64,000 nt of DNA, taken from assembly GCA_900317325.1 (NCBI GenBank), contig ONGE01000004.1, positions 145,590 through 209,589 on the forward strand. The letters are read 5' to 3'. Below are positions 1-9,108 of the stretch, in pieces; within the stretch, counting starts at the first letter, position 1, and each line of letters begins with the position of its first letter. The notes under the pieces were generated by a model that was given only the letters and a program-made list of their open reading frames with translations, made no database searches and had not been told where the DNA came from. Origin of the DNA: an uncultured Prevotellaceae bacterium (GTDB lineage: Bacteria; Bacteroidota; Bacteroidia; Bacteroidales; Muribaculaceae). The position numbers were made by a program, and so were the translations under genes.

Positions 1-2
1 AG

Positions 3-1376
3 ATGTCTTTGTCAGAATTGATCGGTAAAGGTTTGCCAGTGGTTTATATTGAGACTGTTGACGGTGTGAAGCCCACGTGCGATACCGTTTATGCCCCTCC
101 TGGCTGCTGGGGCGAAACCGTCAACTCTGAGAAAGTACCCGGACGCCTCGTCATCTATGACCGTGTCGCCGGTATGGACAGTATGCTGTACGACAGCGGT
201 GACTATGAGAAAAACGTCGGCGGCATGACCATCAAGGTGCGTGGTAACACCAGTGCCGCCACCGATGAGAAGAAACCTTACAAAATCAAGCTGCAAAAGA
301 AGGCCGACCTGTTGCTTCGTGGCGTGGACTCGGTGTATAAAGACAAGGAATGGCTCTTGCTCAAGGACCCGTTTGTGTTCACCAATACGGCTTTCCGCAT
401 CAGTGAGATGGTGGGCATGATGTGGGTGCCTGGGCACCGTTATGTGAACGTTGTCATCAACGACGATTATCACGGCATCTACTTGTTGACCGAGGCGGTG
501 AAACGCAATCCCGATTGCCGCTTGAATGTGGACAAGAACTGTGGTTACATCTTCGAGTGTGACCTGTACTGGTGGAATGAGAGTGTATATGTCAGGTCCA
601 ATGAGGCCCCCAGTTACAATTACACCTTCAAGTACCCCGAGGATGAAGATATCACCCAGGAACAGCTGGATTATGCCCAGACGATGGTAAGAGCCTATGA
701 GGCATCGCTCACCCAAGACAACTACCCTGACCTGATCGACGTGAGGTCGTTTGCTGCCTGGTGTCTGGTGCATGACATTGTAGGCACTAAGGATGGTGGT
801 GGCTGCAACCGCTTCTACTCCAAGTATGACACCACGGCCCAAAGCAAGATTTTCATGCCTGTGGCATGGGACTTTGACTTGGCTGAACGCACCACCGGGG
901 CCTGGTCGCGTATCCATGAGGTTTACATGAAGAAGCTGTTCAATAACCCCAACCGTGCATTTGTCCATGAGTATATACGTCTGTGGTGCCAGATGCGTGA
1001 TACCTGTTTGAGTGACGTCCACTCATACTACATGAACTTTGTGAATTCTCCGTTGGGCAGGGCTTTGCAAGACTGCTATCACCTCGACAACAAGGTGTGG
1101 GATACCAATAGGTGGTTCCAGAACGCAGCAACCGACCGCTTGATGTGGTTACAAAGGCGTTATAGTTGGTTGGACTCGAATATCATGTCGTTCCATGTAC
1201 CTAACGACGTGAACATCGATGGCGTGGTGAACATCTCCGATGTGACTGAGCTCATCAAAATGGTGATGGGGAGCACACGCTCGTTGATAACGGGTGACAT
1301 CAATGGCGATGAGGAAGTCAACATCAGCGATGTCACGTCACTCACCAATCTGCTGTTGAATAGCATCAATGATTGA
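3..1376 (+). CDS. CotH-kinase-like secreted protein with C-terminal dockerin (5' end cut by window)
   Basis: The frame is open from the window edge and aligns with the next gene from its residue ~45 onward, so the first ATG is internal and the signal peptide lies outside the window. The body (residues ~10-380) matches the CotH kinase fold seen in Bacteroidales exported proteins: a KVRGNTSA-type segment, KKPYKIKLQKK, a DVRSFAAWCLVHDI helix and the VAWDFDLAERT acidic motif. The last ~60 residues are two dockerin-type calcium-binding repeats (DVNIDGVVNISDVTELI and DINGDEEVNISDVTSLT). CotH proteins can act as protein kinases or surface structural proteins; substrate unknown. It overlaps the next gene by 8 bases, so the two are probably translationally coupled paralogues from a tandem duplication. 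Confidence 0.85.
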   Translation: MSLSELIGKGLPVVYIETVDGVKPTCDTVYAPPGCWGETVNSEKVPGRLVIYDRVAGMDSMLYDSGDYEKNVGGMTIKVRGNTSAATDEKKPYKIKLQKKADLLLRGVDSVYKDKEWLLLKDPFVFTNTAFRISEMVGMMWVPGHRYVNVVINDDYHGIYLLTEAVKRNPDCRLNVDKNCGYIFECDLYWWNESVYVRSNEAPSYNYTFKYPEDEDITQEQLDYAQTMVRAYEASLTQDNYPDLIDVRSFAAWCLVHDIVGTKDGGGCNRFYSKYDTTAQSKIFMPVAWDFDLAERTTGAWSRIHEVYMKKLFNNPNRAFVHEYIRLWCQMRDTCLSDVHSYYMNFVNSPLGRALQDCYHLDNKVWDTNRWFQNAATDRLMWLQRRYSWLDSNIMSFHVPNDVNIDGVVNISDVTELIKMVMGSTRSLITGDINGDEEVNISDVTSLTNLLLNSIND

Positions 1377-2862
1377 TAGCGCGATGAGAAGAGTTATTGC
1401 GCTGATGTCGGTCATGGGGTTGCTGATATGCCCCATGAGGGCTCTTGCCGACACGTCAACGACGATGATCACCCTAGGTGACACCGTGCAGATGACGCTG
1501 AGTGCCATCATCGAACAGGGACTGCCGGTAATTTATGTCGAGACTGTTGACGAGGAGGAACCGACGTGTGACTATGTATCGGCCCCTCCCGGATGCATGG
1601 GCTATTCGATTGCCAATGCGACAAAGGTGCCTGGCCGACTGATTGTGTACAGTCGCATCGGCGACATGGACAGTGTGCTGTATGACAGCGGCGATTATGA
1701 GAAGGATATGAGCGGCATGACCATCAAGCTGCGTGGCAACGCGACGGCCTACGATGTCAAGAAACCTTACAAGATCAAGCTTGAGAAGAAAAAGGACCTG
1801 CTCTTCAGGGGCAACGAAAGCCTGTACAAGGACAAGGAATGGCTGTTGTTGAGGGATGATTACATGACCACCGCCACAGGCTTAAAAGTGAGTGAACTGG
1901 TGGGTATGCCGTGGACTCCGCAATATCATTATGTGAATGTGATCATGAATGGTCGCTACCGCGGCGCCTATCTGTTGTGTGAATCGGTGAAGCGCAATCC
2001 CGATTGCCGCTTGAATGTGGACAAGGATTGGGGCTTCATCTTTGAACTTGACCCTTACTGGTGGAACGAGGACTTGTATGTGAACTCGTCGAAGTCGCCT
2101 TCCTATAATTACACGTTCAAGTATCCCGACAGCGACGACATCCTTCCCGAGCAGCTGGAGTATATGCAGGGACTTGTGACGGCCTTTGAGACCAGTTTGA
2201 GCCAGCAGAATTATCCCGACTTGATTGACGTGAGGTCATTTGCCGCCTGGTGTCTGGTGCATGACATCGAGGGTACCAAGGACGGTGGTGGATGTAACCT
2301 GTATTTCATGAAGTATGACACCACGGCCCAGAGCAAGATTGTGATGCCGCTGACGTGGGATTTTGACATGTCGGAGCGAACCATATCGGAATGGTCGCGC
2401 AGCCATACCGAACACATGAAGGTCCTGTTCAACAATACCAGCAACCGTGCATTCATCGGCGAGTTTGCCGCATTGTGGCGTGAGATTCGCGGCACATTGG
2501 TCAACGACATGAAAGAGTATATGCTGGCCTTTCGCAAGTCCGATGAGGGTGCTGCATTGAGTAAGAGTTTTGCGCTCGACAAGATGGTCTATAACCGCTA
2601 CCTGAGTGTTTTGTCTAATACGATATCGCGCTACACGTGGATACAGGAGCGCATTCCCTGGTTGGATAACGCCATCACTGCTTTGAATCCGCTGGGCGAC
2701 GTGAATGTTGACAGTAGAATCGACATTACCGATGTGACCTTGCTGATACAATCGTTAATGAACGAGGATGCCGGGCCAATGTATGCCGCAGATGTCAACG
2801 AGGACGGTAGTGTGAACATCACCGACGTGACACAATTGGTTTCGATGATTCTTGAATTGTGA
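1369..2862 (+). CDS. CotH-kinase-like secreted protein with C-terminal dockerin
   Basis: 497-residue paralogue of the preceding gene, complete. The N-terminus has a basic start and a hydrophobic stretch ending near ALA (residues ~6-27), a signal peptide. An alternative ATG at 1384 (MRRVIALM) would give a cleaner signal peptide and no overlap. CotH-like body ~45-430 with KPYKIKLEKKKDLL, DVRSFAAWCLVHDI and LTWDFDMSERT. C-terminal pair of dockerin repeats (DVNVDSRIDITDVTLLI; DVNEDGSVNITDVTQLV) ends 5 residues from the stop. There is no T9SS sorting tail. Exported by Sec at least to the periplasm; surface location is inferred from the family and the dockerin. Kinase activity is not proven by sequence. 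Confidence 0.87.
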   Translation: MIDSAMRRVIALMSVMGLLICPMRALADTSTTMITLGDTVQMTLSAIIEQGLPVIYVETVDEEEPTCDYVSAPPGCMGYSIANATKVPGRLIVYSRIGDMDSVLYDSGDYEKDMSGMTIKLRGNATAYDVKKPYKIKLEKKKDLLFRGNESLYKDKEWLLLRDDYMTTATGLKVSELVGMPWTPQYHYVNVIMNGRYRGAYLLCESVKRNPDCRLNVDKDWGFIFELDPYWWNEDLYVNSSKSPSYNYTFKYPDSDDILPEQLEYMQGLVTAFETSLSQQNYPDLIDVRSFAAWCLVHDIEGTKDGGGCNLYFMKYDTTAQSKIVMPLTWDFDMSERTISEWSRSHTEHMKVLFNNTSNRAFIGEFAALWREIRGTLVNDMKEYMLAFRKSDEGAALSKSFALDKMVYNRYLSVLSNTISRYTWIQERIPWLDNAITALNPLGDVNVDSRIDITDVTLLIQSLMNEDAGPMYAADVNEDGSVNITDVTQLVSMILEL

Positions 2863-2910
2863 ATTTCTAGCACAATAGCCTGATGGCTATAACTTTACGA
2901 TAAAAAAGAA

Positions 2911-2943
2911 ACAGACAGGGTTCACACCGTGTCTGTTCTTTTT
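2911..2943 (+). terminator. Rho-independent terminator after the CotH pair
   Basis: The inverted repeat ACAGACA...TGTCTGT encloses a 12-base loop and is followed by a T-rich tract (TCTTTTTC). It closes the two-gene CotH transcript. The rest of the gap up to 3162 shows nothing recognisable. Confidence 0.75.
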
Positions 2944-3162
2944 CAGTGTTCTGAAGCCTAAATACTTTTCTTATAAACCCAAATGCTCATGGTGATTAGA
3001 TGTATAAACAAGCCTAAAAACATTATTCTTTTTTTGATGACGCAAAGAAAAACAATGGATATCAAAACGGCAAATCTTTTCTACCAATCGCCCGTTTTCT
3101 TATGCGAAACGGATGTAATCAGTAAAACGAGGAAATTTTTAGTGTTTTTAGTGGGGATTGCC

Positions 3163-4137
3163 TCAGGGTTTGGGCTGGTAGTTCCGTCCCACAACCGAGC
3201 ACAGGAACCAGCGTCCTGTTAACGAAGCCAGGATGCCCAACTTGTTCTTGAGCCGCACCTTGGGGTCGGTCAGGCATGACCATCTCAGGCGCTTGATGCC
3301 GTTCCAGCATCGGTCTTGAAGTGCCTGATAATCGCCGTTCTTGTCTTGATGGCTCAGCAGCAAGATATTGAAATAGGCACTGAGCGAGCGGCTGCGTATG
3401 GCGTTGTAGTAGCTTTTATCATGCACCAGCAGTTCCTTTTCCAGGTTCTCGCACACATCGAGCACATCGCTGCGGCGCGGCGAGAACACCCTCATGCTGT
3501 TGCTCCCGTGTTGACGGTAGCCGTACAGGACTTGACTGGTGGTCACGATATGATCGCATTTCTTGAGCAACGGGTAGATGATGGCCAGGTCCTCATAGAT
3601 GATGCCCAGCGGGAATCGGATGCCCTCGAACAATGATGCTTTGAACAGGCGTCCCCACGGCGAATGGGTGAGGCCCTGCTGATAGAACACGGCCATGATG
3701 GCCTCATGCTGGTTGTAGTGGTGTATTTCAGGCTTAGCGACAGTGGGAAAATCGGGTTTGTCGCCATAGAAGGGGATATAAGCGCCGACGGCGATGTCGG
3801 CATCGTCGCGTTGTTGCAGTTGGAGTAGGCTCTCGGCAAAGTTGGGGTGCAGCACGTCGTCACTGTCCACCATCATGACCAGTTCGCCGGTCATGGCGTC
3901 CAATGCGGTGTTGCGTGCTGCCGAATGCCCGCCGTTGGGCTGATGGATGACACGGATGCGCTCATCGCGCTCGGCCCACAGGTCACATTTCTGGCCGGTG
4001 CTGTCGGTGCTGCCGTCATCCACGACGATGATCTCAAGGCAGTGGTAACTCTGGGTCGTAATGCTCTCCAAGCATTGATCCAGAAACGCCTCGGCATTAT
4101 AGACGGGCACGATAACCGATATCAGCGGCTCCATCAT
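3163..4137 (-). CDS. Glycosyltransferase family 2
   Basis: About 324 residues. The N-terminal GT-A fold is clear: PLISVIVPVYNAEAFLDQCL, then VVDDGSTDSTG, and MVDSDDVLHP, which supplies the metal/nucleotide-binding DxD-like motif (SDD). The family moves a sugar from a nucleotide-sugar donor to a glycan or lipid acceptor at the inner face of the membrane, usually for cell-surface polysaccharide; donor and acceptor cannot be read from sequence. The start is ambiguous: GTG 4140, ATG 4137 and ATG 4134 are consecutive, with no Shine-Dalgarno. It stands alone downstream of the cysS terminator. Confidence 0.88.
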   Translation of the reverse strand: MMEPLISVIVPVYNAEAFLDQCLESITTQSYHCLEIIVVDDGSTDSTGQKCDLWAERDERIRVIHQPNGGHSAARNTALDAMTGELVMMVDSDDVLHPNFAESLLQLQQRDDADIAVGAYIPFYGDKPDFPTVAKPEIHHYNQHEAIMAVFYQQGLTHSPWGRLFKASLFEGIRFPLGIIYEDLAIIYPLLKKCDHIVTTSQVLYGYRQHGSNSMRVFSPRRSDVLDVCENLEKELLVHDKSYYNAIRSRSLSAYFNILLLSHQDKNGDYQALQDRCWNGIKRLRWSCLTDPKVRLKNKLGILASLTGRWFLCSVVGRNYQPKP

Positions 4138-4157
4138 CACTAATCATTAATCATTAA

Positions 4158-4195
4158 TAAAACACGCAGCCCCACATTAGGGACTGCGTGTTTAT
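4158..4195 (-). terminator. Terminator downstream of cysS
   Basis: Read on the minus strand, AACACGCAG pairs with CTGCGTGTT around a ~14-base loop and runs into a T-rich stretch. It lies between cysS and the glycosyltransferase gene, separating the two transcripts. Confidence 0.7.
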
Positions 4196-4199
4196 TCAA

Positions 4200-5675
4200 T
4201 CACTTCACTTTCCACTCAAAGCCGTCCTTGGTGTCCTTGACCTCGAAACCGAATTCGGCGAGCTTGTCGCGAATCAGGTCACTGGTGGCCCAGTCCTTGG
4301 CAGCCTTGGCGTTGCGGCGCATCTCCAGCAGCAGGTCAACGGCCTGACGGTAGGGCTCCAGATTCACGCTGTCGCCACCGGCGGCATCGTCGCGGATGCC
4401 CAGCACGTCGAACAGGTAGGTCTGGAACACGCTCTTCAGCTCGTCGATGTCGGCCTGGCTGAGGCTGGCATGACCGTCGTTGGCCTGGTTGATGACCTTG
4501 CAGGCATCAAACAAGGTGGCAATGACCGTCGGGGTGTTCAGGTCGTCATTCATCGCATCGGCGCAACGCTCACGATAATTGTCGAGCTTGAGCGATGACT
4601 GCTGCGCGGCGGTGAGGCCATTGAGGCGGTGCCAGCCGTCAAGCATGCGCTCCAGCGCCTTCTCGGCAGCCTGCAGAGCCTCGTTGCTGAAGTCCACAGT
4701 GCCGCGGTAATGGGCCTGAAGGATGAAGAAGCGGATGGTCATGGGCGTGTAGGCCTGAGTCAATGCGGGATGGTTGCCCGTGAAGAACTGCTCCAGGGTG
4801 ATGAAGTTGCCCAATGACTTGCCCATCTTCTGCCCGTTGATGGTGATCATGTTGTTGTGCATCCAGTAGCGCACCATCTCGTCACCCTGGCTGGCAACGG
4901 CCTGTGCAATCTCGCACTCGTGGTGCGGGAACACGAGGTCCATGCCACCGCCATGGATGTCGAAATGCTTGCCCAGATACTTGCGGCCCATGGCGGTGCA
5001 CTCGCAGTGCCAGCCGGGGAAACCGTCGCTCCAGGGCGACGGCCAGCGCATGATGTGCTCGGGCTGTGCTTTCTTCCACAGGGCGAAGTCGGCCTGGTTG
5101 TGTTTTTCACCCACGCCCTCGAGTTCGCGGCTGGCGTTCAGGATGTCGTCAAGGTTGCGGCCCGACAGCACGCCGTAGCGGTGGTCGCGGTTGTAGGCCT
5201 CGATGTCAAAATAGACGCTGCCGTTGCTCTCGTAGGCATAGCCGTTTGCCATGATCTGCTTCACCAGTTCCTCTTGCTCGATGATGTGTCCCGTGGCATG
5301 AGGCTCGATGCTGGGAGGCAGCACGTTCAGGGCCTGCATGGCGGCATGGTAGCGGTTGGTGTAGTACTGTGCCACTTCCATGGGCTCGAGTTGCTCGAGA
5401 CGGGCCTTCTTGGCGATCTTGTCTTCACCTTCGTCGGCATCATGCTCCAGGTGGCCCACATCGGTGATGTTGCGCACGTAGCGAACCTTGTAGCCCAGCT
5501 GCTGCAGGTAGCGGAACAACACGTCGAACGTGATGGCCGGTCTGGTGTGACCCAGATGAGGATCGCCGTAGACCGTGGGACCGCAAACATACATGCCGAC
5601 CATGGGCTCGTTCAGGGGCTGGAAGTGCTCCTTGCGCCGCGTCAGTGTGTTGTATATGTACAAGGGATGGTTCAT
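4200..5675 (-). CDS. cysS: Cysteine--tRNA ligase
   Basis: 491 residues, normal for the family. Class I aminoacyl-tRNA synthetase charging tRNA-Cys with cysteine using ATP, in the cytoplasm. Visible hallmarks: [18 protein letters not shown] near the N-terminus (zinc-ligand Cys and the HIGH-like LGH motif), GWHCECTAM and HHECEIAQ (remaining zinc ligands), and KMGKSLGNF (KMSKS loop). The C-terminal DALR-like helical domain follows. The ATG at 5675 is the only sensible start, directly before the conserved N-terminus. A four-copy 9-mer repeat occupies the gap to the upstream DUF3467 gene. Confidence 0.98.
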   Translation of the reverse strand: MNHPLYIYNTLTRRKEHFQPLNEPMVGMYVCGPTVYGDPHLGHTRPAITFDVLFRYLQQLGYKVRYVRNITDVGHLEHDADEGEDKIAKKARLEQLEPMEVAQYYTNRYHAAMQALNVLPPSIEPHATGHIIEQEELVKQIMANGYAYESNGSVYFDIEAYNRDHRYGVLSGRNLDDILNASRELEGVGEKHNQADFALWKKAQPEHIMRWPSPWSDGFPGWHCECTAMGRKYLGKHFDIHGGGMDLVFPHHECEIAQAVASQGDEMVRYWMHNNMITINGQKMGKSLGNFITLEQFFTGNHPALTQAYTPMTIRFFILQAHYRGTVDFSNEALQAAEKALERMLDGWHRLNGLTAAQQSSLKLDNYRERCADAMNDDLNTPTVIATLFDACKVINQANDGHASLSQADIDELKSVFQTYLFDVLGIRDDAAGGDSVNLEPYRQAVDLLLEMRRNAKAAKDWATSDLIRDKLAEFGFEVKDTKDGFEWKVK

Positions 5676-5692
5676 AATCCTTACAATGTTTG

Positions 5693-5728
5693 TTTTCTAG
5701 ATATTCTAGATTATCTAGAGAATCTAGA
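5693..5728. repeat. Four tandem 9-bp TCTAGA-containing repeats
   Basis: Four consecutive 9-mers, each ending in TCTAGA on the plus strand (TTTTCTAGA, TATTCTAGA, TTATCTAGA, GAATCTAGA). They fill the short gap between the DUF3467 gene and cysS, both transcribed leftward. Function unknown. Confidence 0.8.
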
Positions 5729-5750
5729 ATTCCTGATTTTTAAACTGGAA

Positions 5751-6080
5751 TCAAGCCTGGCCTTTGGGCAGGGGAAAATCCATGATGCCGCCCTGATTGC
5801 CGGCGGGACGCATGATCTTGATTTCGCCGAAGTTGCTCTCGTAGCGGCGGATGTTGTCCTGCAGCGCGAGCATCAGCTCCTTGGCGTGCTGGGGAGCCAT
5901 GATGATGCGGCTCTGAACACGTGCCTGCGGCATGTTGGGACCGCGCAGGATCATATCGATAAAGAAATCGTTGGGACCATGGGCAATCATAGCCATGTTG
6001 GCATAGCGGCCTTGCAACTCTTCCTTGGGGATTTCAATCTTAATTTGGTTCTGGTTGGGATTCTGATTTTCGTTTGCCAT
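5751..6080 (-). CDS. DUF3467 family protein
   Basis: 109 residues. An Asn/Gln-rich N-terminus (NQNPNQNQIKIEIPKEE) precedes a compact domain with the family signature: YANMAMIAHGPNDFFIDMILR, then VQSRIIMAPQHAKELMLALQDNI. DUF3467 proteins are small cytoplasmic proteins, common in Bacteroidetes, of unknown function. No signal peptide. It is codirectional with the lolD/lipoprotein pair upstream and cysS downstream. Confidence 0.88.
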   Translation of the reverse strand: MANENQNPNQNQIKIEIPKEELQGRYANMAMIAHGPNDFFIDMILRGPNMPQARVQSRIIMAPQHAKELMLALQDNIRRYESNFGEIKIMRPAGNQGGIMDFPLPKGQA

Positions 6081-6107
6081 AATGTTTTAATTATGAATAA
6101 ATGATTG

Positions 6108-6773
6108 TTATTTAGTAAAATCGTAATACTCGGTTTCAGGAAATGTCACGTCGTTGAGGTGGATGCGCAAGCAGCGGAACGAGTCTTTGCGCCACAACGC
6201 GCCCACATTGAACGACGCGTAGCAATCACGCCAAAAACTGGCGTGTTCGCCTCTCAGGTCATGTACCAGATAGCAGTGCACGGTGTCGCTGGCCACAGTC
6301 GACGCATCGGCAACGAGCATGAAGGTGCGTGTCTTGCCGGTGAACTCGACCTGGCAGTGCAGGTTGATGAACTCGCCAGTGCGCCACAGGCTGCGCAGCT
6401 TCACTGCTTGTTGGGGCAGGCTGTCGGGCGACGCTTGGGTCTGCCGCAGCGAGTCGCTGATGATGCCGCTGCAGCCGTACACCTTGATGTCGCGGCTGTC
6501 ACTGGCGCGATTGTCGGCAAAGTCGTAGCGCAGCAACACGCGTTGATGGGTCTTGACATCGCTGACGGTGACGTTGGACTGCAGCTTGACCGATGCCGAG
6601 TCGCCGTGCCCCACATACTCGAACACCGCGCCGCGGTCGTTCTGGCCCAGGTAGGTCACGATGTCATAGCGATAGTCGGTATAGGCACGGTCGACGTCCT
6701 CCTGCTTGTCGCACGAGACAAAGGCGAGCAGAGCCGCCAACAGCAATATGGGCAGATAATGGAGTCTTTTCAT
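6108..6773 (-). CDS. Putative lipoprotein, NigD-like
   Basis: 221 residues starting with a lipoprotein signal (hydrophobic run, then LLAFVSC with the lipobox Cys at ~20). The mature part begins with acidic residues (DKQEDVDR) and contains a two-domain beta pattern with a [12 protein letters not shown] motif, resembling NigD-like lipoproteins of Bacteroides. That assignment is tentative. It overlaps the upstream ABC ATPase gene by 4 bases (ATGA), so translation is coupled. Role unknown; an envelope location is supported by the lipobox. Confidence 0.75.
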   Translation of the reverse strand: MKRLHYLPILLLAALLAFVSCDKQEDVDRAYTDYRYDIVTYLGQNDRGAVFEYVGHGDSASVKLQSNVTVSDVKTHQRVLLRYDFADNRASDSRDIKVYGCSGIISDSLRQTQASPDSLPQQAVKLRSLWRTGEFINLHCQVEFTGKTRTFMLVADASTVASDTVHCYLVHDLRGEHASFWRDCYASFNVGALWRKDSFRCLRIHLNDVTFPETEYYDFTK

Positions 6774-7456
6774 CGGGCTGTGCGGATGGTTTGTTCTACT
6801 ATCATGCCGTCGCGCATGTGCAGCGTGCGGTCGGCTTGGGCGGCGAGATCCTCATCGTGGGTCACAATGATGAACGTCTGGCCCAGGTCCTCGCGCAGGT
6901 CAAAGAACAATTGGTGCAGTTCCTGTTTGTTCTGGCTGTCGAGGCTGCCCGACGGCTCGTCGGCAAGAATGACCTTGGGATTGTTGATGAGCGCACGGGC
7001 TACCGCAACACGCTGGCACTCGCCGCCGCTCAGTTGTGACGGCTTGTGGTTCAGTCGGTCGGCCAGATGCAGTTTTTCCAGCAGGTGCCGCGCGCGGTTC
7101 ATCGCATCGTTGCGGTTGTCACCACCCAGCAGCGCGGGGATGGCGACATTCTCGAGCATGGTGAATTCGGGCAGCAATTGGTGGAACTGGAAGACAAAAC
7201 CGATGTTACGGTTGCGGAAGTGAGCCAACTCCTTGTCTTTCAACGCGAGAACGTTCTTGCCCTCGTAGCGCACCTCGCCCTGCTGCGGCAAGTCGAGCGT
7301 GCCGATAATCTGCAACAGCGTTGTCTTGCCGGCCCCGCTGGGACCCACAATCGACACGATTTCGCCTTGAGCGATATCAAGTTCCACGCCCCGGAGCACC
7401 TCCAGGTCGCCATACCTTTTCACTATGTTCCTTGCTTCAATCATCAACGATGACAT
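6770..7456 (-). CDS. lolD: ABC transporter ATP-binding protein, LolD type
   Basis: 228 residues, the usual LolD length. Walker A is GPSGAGKTT (residues ~37-45), the Q-loop lies in [13 protein letters not shown], the ABC signature is [15 protein letters not shown], and Walker B is [12 protein letters not shown]. LolD powers the LolCE/MacB-type complex that extracts lipoproteins from the inner membrane for outer-membrane delivery. No permease is encoded nearby, so the LolC/E partner must be elsewhere. LolD and FtsE/MacB ATPases are similar, so the name is likely rather than certain. Start ATG 7456; an internal ATG (MIEARN) at 7444 is possible. Confidence 0.85.
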   Translation of the reverse strand: MSSLMIEARNIVKRYGDLEVLRGVELDIAQGEIVSIVGPSGAGKTTLLQIIGTLDLPQQGEVRYEGKNVLALKDKELAHFRNRNIGFVFQFHQLLPEFTMLENVAIPALLGGDNRNDAMNRARHLLEKLHLADRLNHKPSQLSGGECQRVAVARALINNPKVILADEPSGSLDSQNKQELHQLFFDLREDLGQTFIIVTHDEDLAAQADRTLHMRDGMIVEQTIRTAR

Positions 7457-7470
7457 TTCGTTTAAGAGTG

Positions 7471-7478
7471 CAAAGATA
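7471..7478 (-). promoter_or_regulatory. -7 box upstream of lolD
   Basis: TATCTTTG on the minus strand fits the Bacteroidetes -7 consensus TANNTTTG and lies 15 bases upstream of the lolD start. No good -33 element is at the usual spacing, so it is a moderate call. Confidence 0.5.
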
Positions 7479-7523
7479 ACAAAAAACTAGGAACAAAACA
7501 CGTTTTTTATGGAAACTTTGTTG

Positions 7524-7531
7524 TACCTTTG
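7524..7531 (+). promoter_or_regulatory. -7 box of metK
   Basis: TACCTTTG matches the Bacteroidetes -7 consensus, giving metK a 5' leader of about 140 bases. The upstream -33 region is T-rich but has no clear TTTG at 19-21 bp. The leader was examined for a SAM riboswitch without success. Confidence 0.6.
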
Positions 7532-7678
7532 CAGCCACATTTAATGACAACGTATTGTAACAGTGGACAAATTTGGCTGCTTGCAACCACTTGAAAAAAT
7601 GCTAAAACTGCGATAATCAATCACTTTATCGGTTTCTTTAGCGTTCATGTTCCACACGAATTTTAATTATTTGGTACA

Positions 7679-8944
7679 ATGAACAGTAAGAATTATCTAT
7701 TCACGTCGGAGAGCGTGTCTGAAGGGCACCCCGACAAAGTCGCTGACCAGATCAGTGACGCTATTCTTGACAAGTTTCTCGCCTTTGACCCGCAGGCTCA
7801 TGTGGCCTGTGAGACGCTGGTGACGACGGGACAGGTCGTCATCTCGGGCGAGGTGACCACCAACGTGTACATCGACTTGCAGCGTACCGCTCGCGAGATG
7901 ATCCAGAAAATCGGTTACACCAAGAGCGAGTACCAGTTCGACTTCAACTCGTGCGGCATCCTCAACAGCGTGCACGAGCAGAGCGGCGATATCAAGCAGG
8001 GTGTTGACAAGGCCGAGGACAACCAGGCCGACCAGGGCGCTGGCGACCAGGGCATGATGTTCGGTTTTGCCTGCAACGAGACTCCCAACTACATGCCGTT
8101 GACGCTCGACTTGGCCCATGCCCTCATGCGAGAGCTGGCCGACATCCGCCACAACCACCTTGAACTGATGCCCTACCTGCGCCCCGATAGCAAAGCTCAG
8201 GTGACCGTCGAGTATGACGGCGAGACGCGTCGTCCGTTGCACATCCACACCATCGTGGTGAGCACTCAGCACGATGAAGATGTGGACCAGAAGCGCATTG
8301 CCAGTGATGTTCACAATATTCTCATTCCCAGGACACTGATGCACTATAGCGAGGACATTCGTGCCATGTATGACGACAAGACCGAGGAGTTTGTCAATCC
8401 CACGGGCAAGTTCGTCATCGGCGGACCTCACGGTGACACGGGTCTCACGGGCCGCAAAATCATCGTGGACACCTATGGTGGACGTGGTGCTCACGGCGGT
8501 GGCGCTTTCAGTGGCAAGGACCCCAGCAAGGTGGACCGCAGCGCGGCTTACGCTTGCCGCCATATCGCCAAGAACGTCGTTGCCGCCGGCATAGCCGACG
8601 AGGTGCTCGTGCAGGTGGCTTATGCCATCGGCCGTGCCGAGCCGGTGAGCTTCTATATCAACACCTATGGTACTAACCATGTGGGAATGAGCGACGCCGA
8701 GATTGCCGACATCCTCAAGAAGTTGTTCGACATGCGTCCTGCTGCCATCATCGAGCGGCTGAAGTTGCTCAATCCTATCTACACCGAGACGGCCGCCTAT
8801 GGTCACATGGGCCGCAAGTATGAGTTGAAGGTGAAAAAGTTTGAGTCGCTCTACAACGAGACCAGGGAGGTCGAGGTTGAACTCTTCACTTGGGAGAAGC
8901 TCAACATGACCGAGACCCTGCGCGCCGCATTCGGCCTCATGTAA
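7679..8944 (+). CDS. metK: S-adenosylmethionine synthase
   Basis: 421 residues. Makes S-adenosylmethionine from methionine and ATP in the cytoplasm. Diagnostic motifs: [24 protein letters not shown] at the N-terminus, [17 protein letters not shown] (the GAGDQG signature), and [19 protein letters not shown] (GGGAFSGKD). The slightly extended length is common in Bacteroidetes. It converges with recA, and a bidirectional terminator plus a decamer repeat lie between them. Confidence 0.98.
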   Translation: MNSKNYLFTSESVSEGHPDKVADQISDAILDKFLAFDPQAHVACETLVTTGQVVISGEVTTNVYIDLQRTAREMIQKIGYTKSEYQFDFNSCGILNSVHEQSGDIKQGVDKAEDNQADQGAGDQGMMFGFACNETPNYMPLTLDLAHALMRELADIRHNHLELMPYLRPDSKAQVTVEYDGETRRPLHIHTIVVSTQHDEDVDQKRIASDVHNILIPRTLMHYSEDIRAMYDDKTEEFVNPTGKFVIGGPHGDTGLTGRKIIVDTYGGRGAHGGGAFSGKDPSKVDRSAAYACRHIAKNVVAAGIADEVLVQVAYAIGRAEPVSFYINTYGTNHVGMSDAEIADILKKLFDMRPAAIIERLKLLNPIYTETAAYGHMGRKYELKVKKFESLYNETREVEVELFTWEKLNMTETLRAAFGLM

Positions 8945-8960
8945 CGAGCCAGCAGGCCCT

Positions 8961-9036
8961 GTCAGACCTTGTCTGACCTGGTCTGACCTAGTCCGACTTA
9001 GTCTGACCTTGTCCGACAATTCCGACCCTGTCCGAC
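8961..9036. repeat. Decamer repeat array, consensus GTCYGACYTN
   Basis: Six copies in perfect 10-bp register from 8961 to 9020 (GTCAGACCTT, GTCTGACCTG, GTCTGACCTA, GTCCGACTTA, GTCTGACCTT, GTCCGACAAT), then two more shifted by one base. The same unit forms an array at 63401-63480. It lies between the metK stop and the shared terminator. Confidence 0.85.
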
Positions 9037-9058
9037 GCCCCCTGCTCAACCAGAGGCA

Positions 9059-9096
9059 AGAAAAAAAAGCCACGGGACTCCCGTGGCTTTCTTTGT
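9059..9096. terminator. Bidirectional terminator between metK and recA
   Basis: A perfect 9-bp stem GCCACGGGA/TCCCGTGGC with a 1-base centre is flanked by an A-run on the left and a T-rich run on the right, so it can terminate both convergent genes. Confidence 0.85.
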
Positions 9097-9108
9097 TGTG
9101 TCGTGGGG

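Noticed and set aside
2983-3222. Short plus-strand open frame after the CotH terminator
   Set aside because: It overlaps the end of the glycosyltransferase gene, with no conserved features or promoter.
7532-7678. SAM riboswitch in the metK leader
   Set aside because: A GCTAAAA stretch recalls SAM-II, but the required 5' stem and pseudoknot partners are missing, so no riboswitch is called.
7697-9073. A 458-codon open frame opposite metK
   Set aside because: Antisense shadow of metK; includes the translated decamer repeats at its start.
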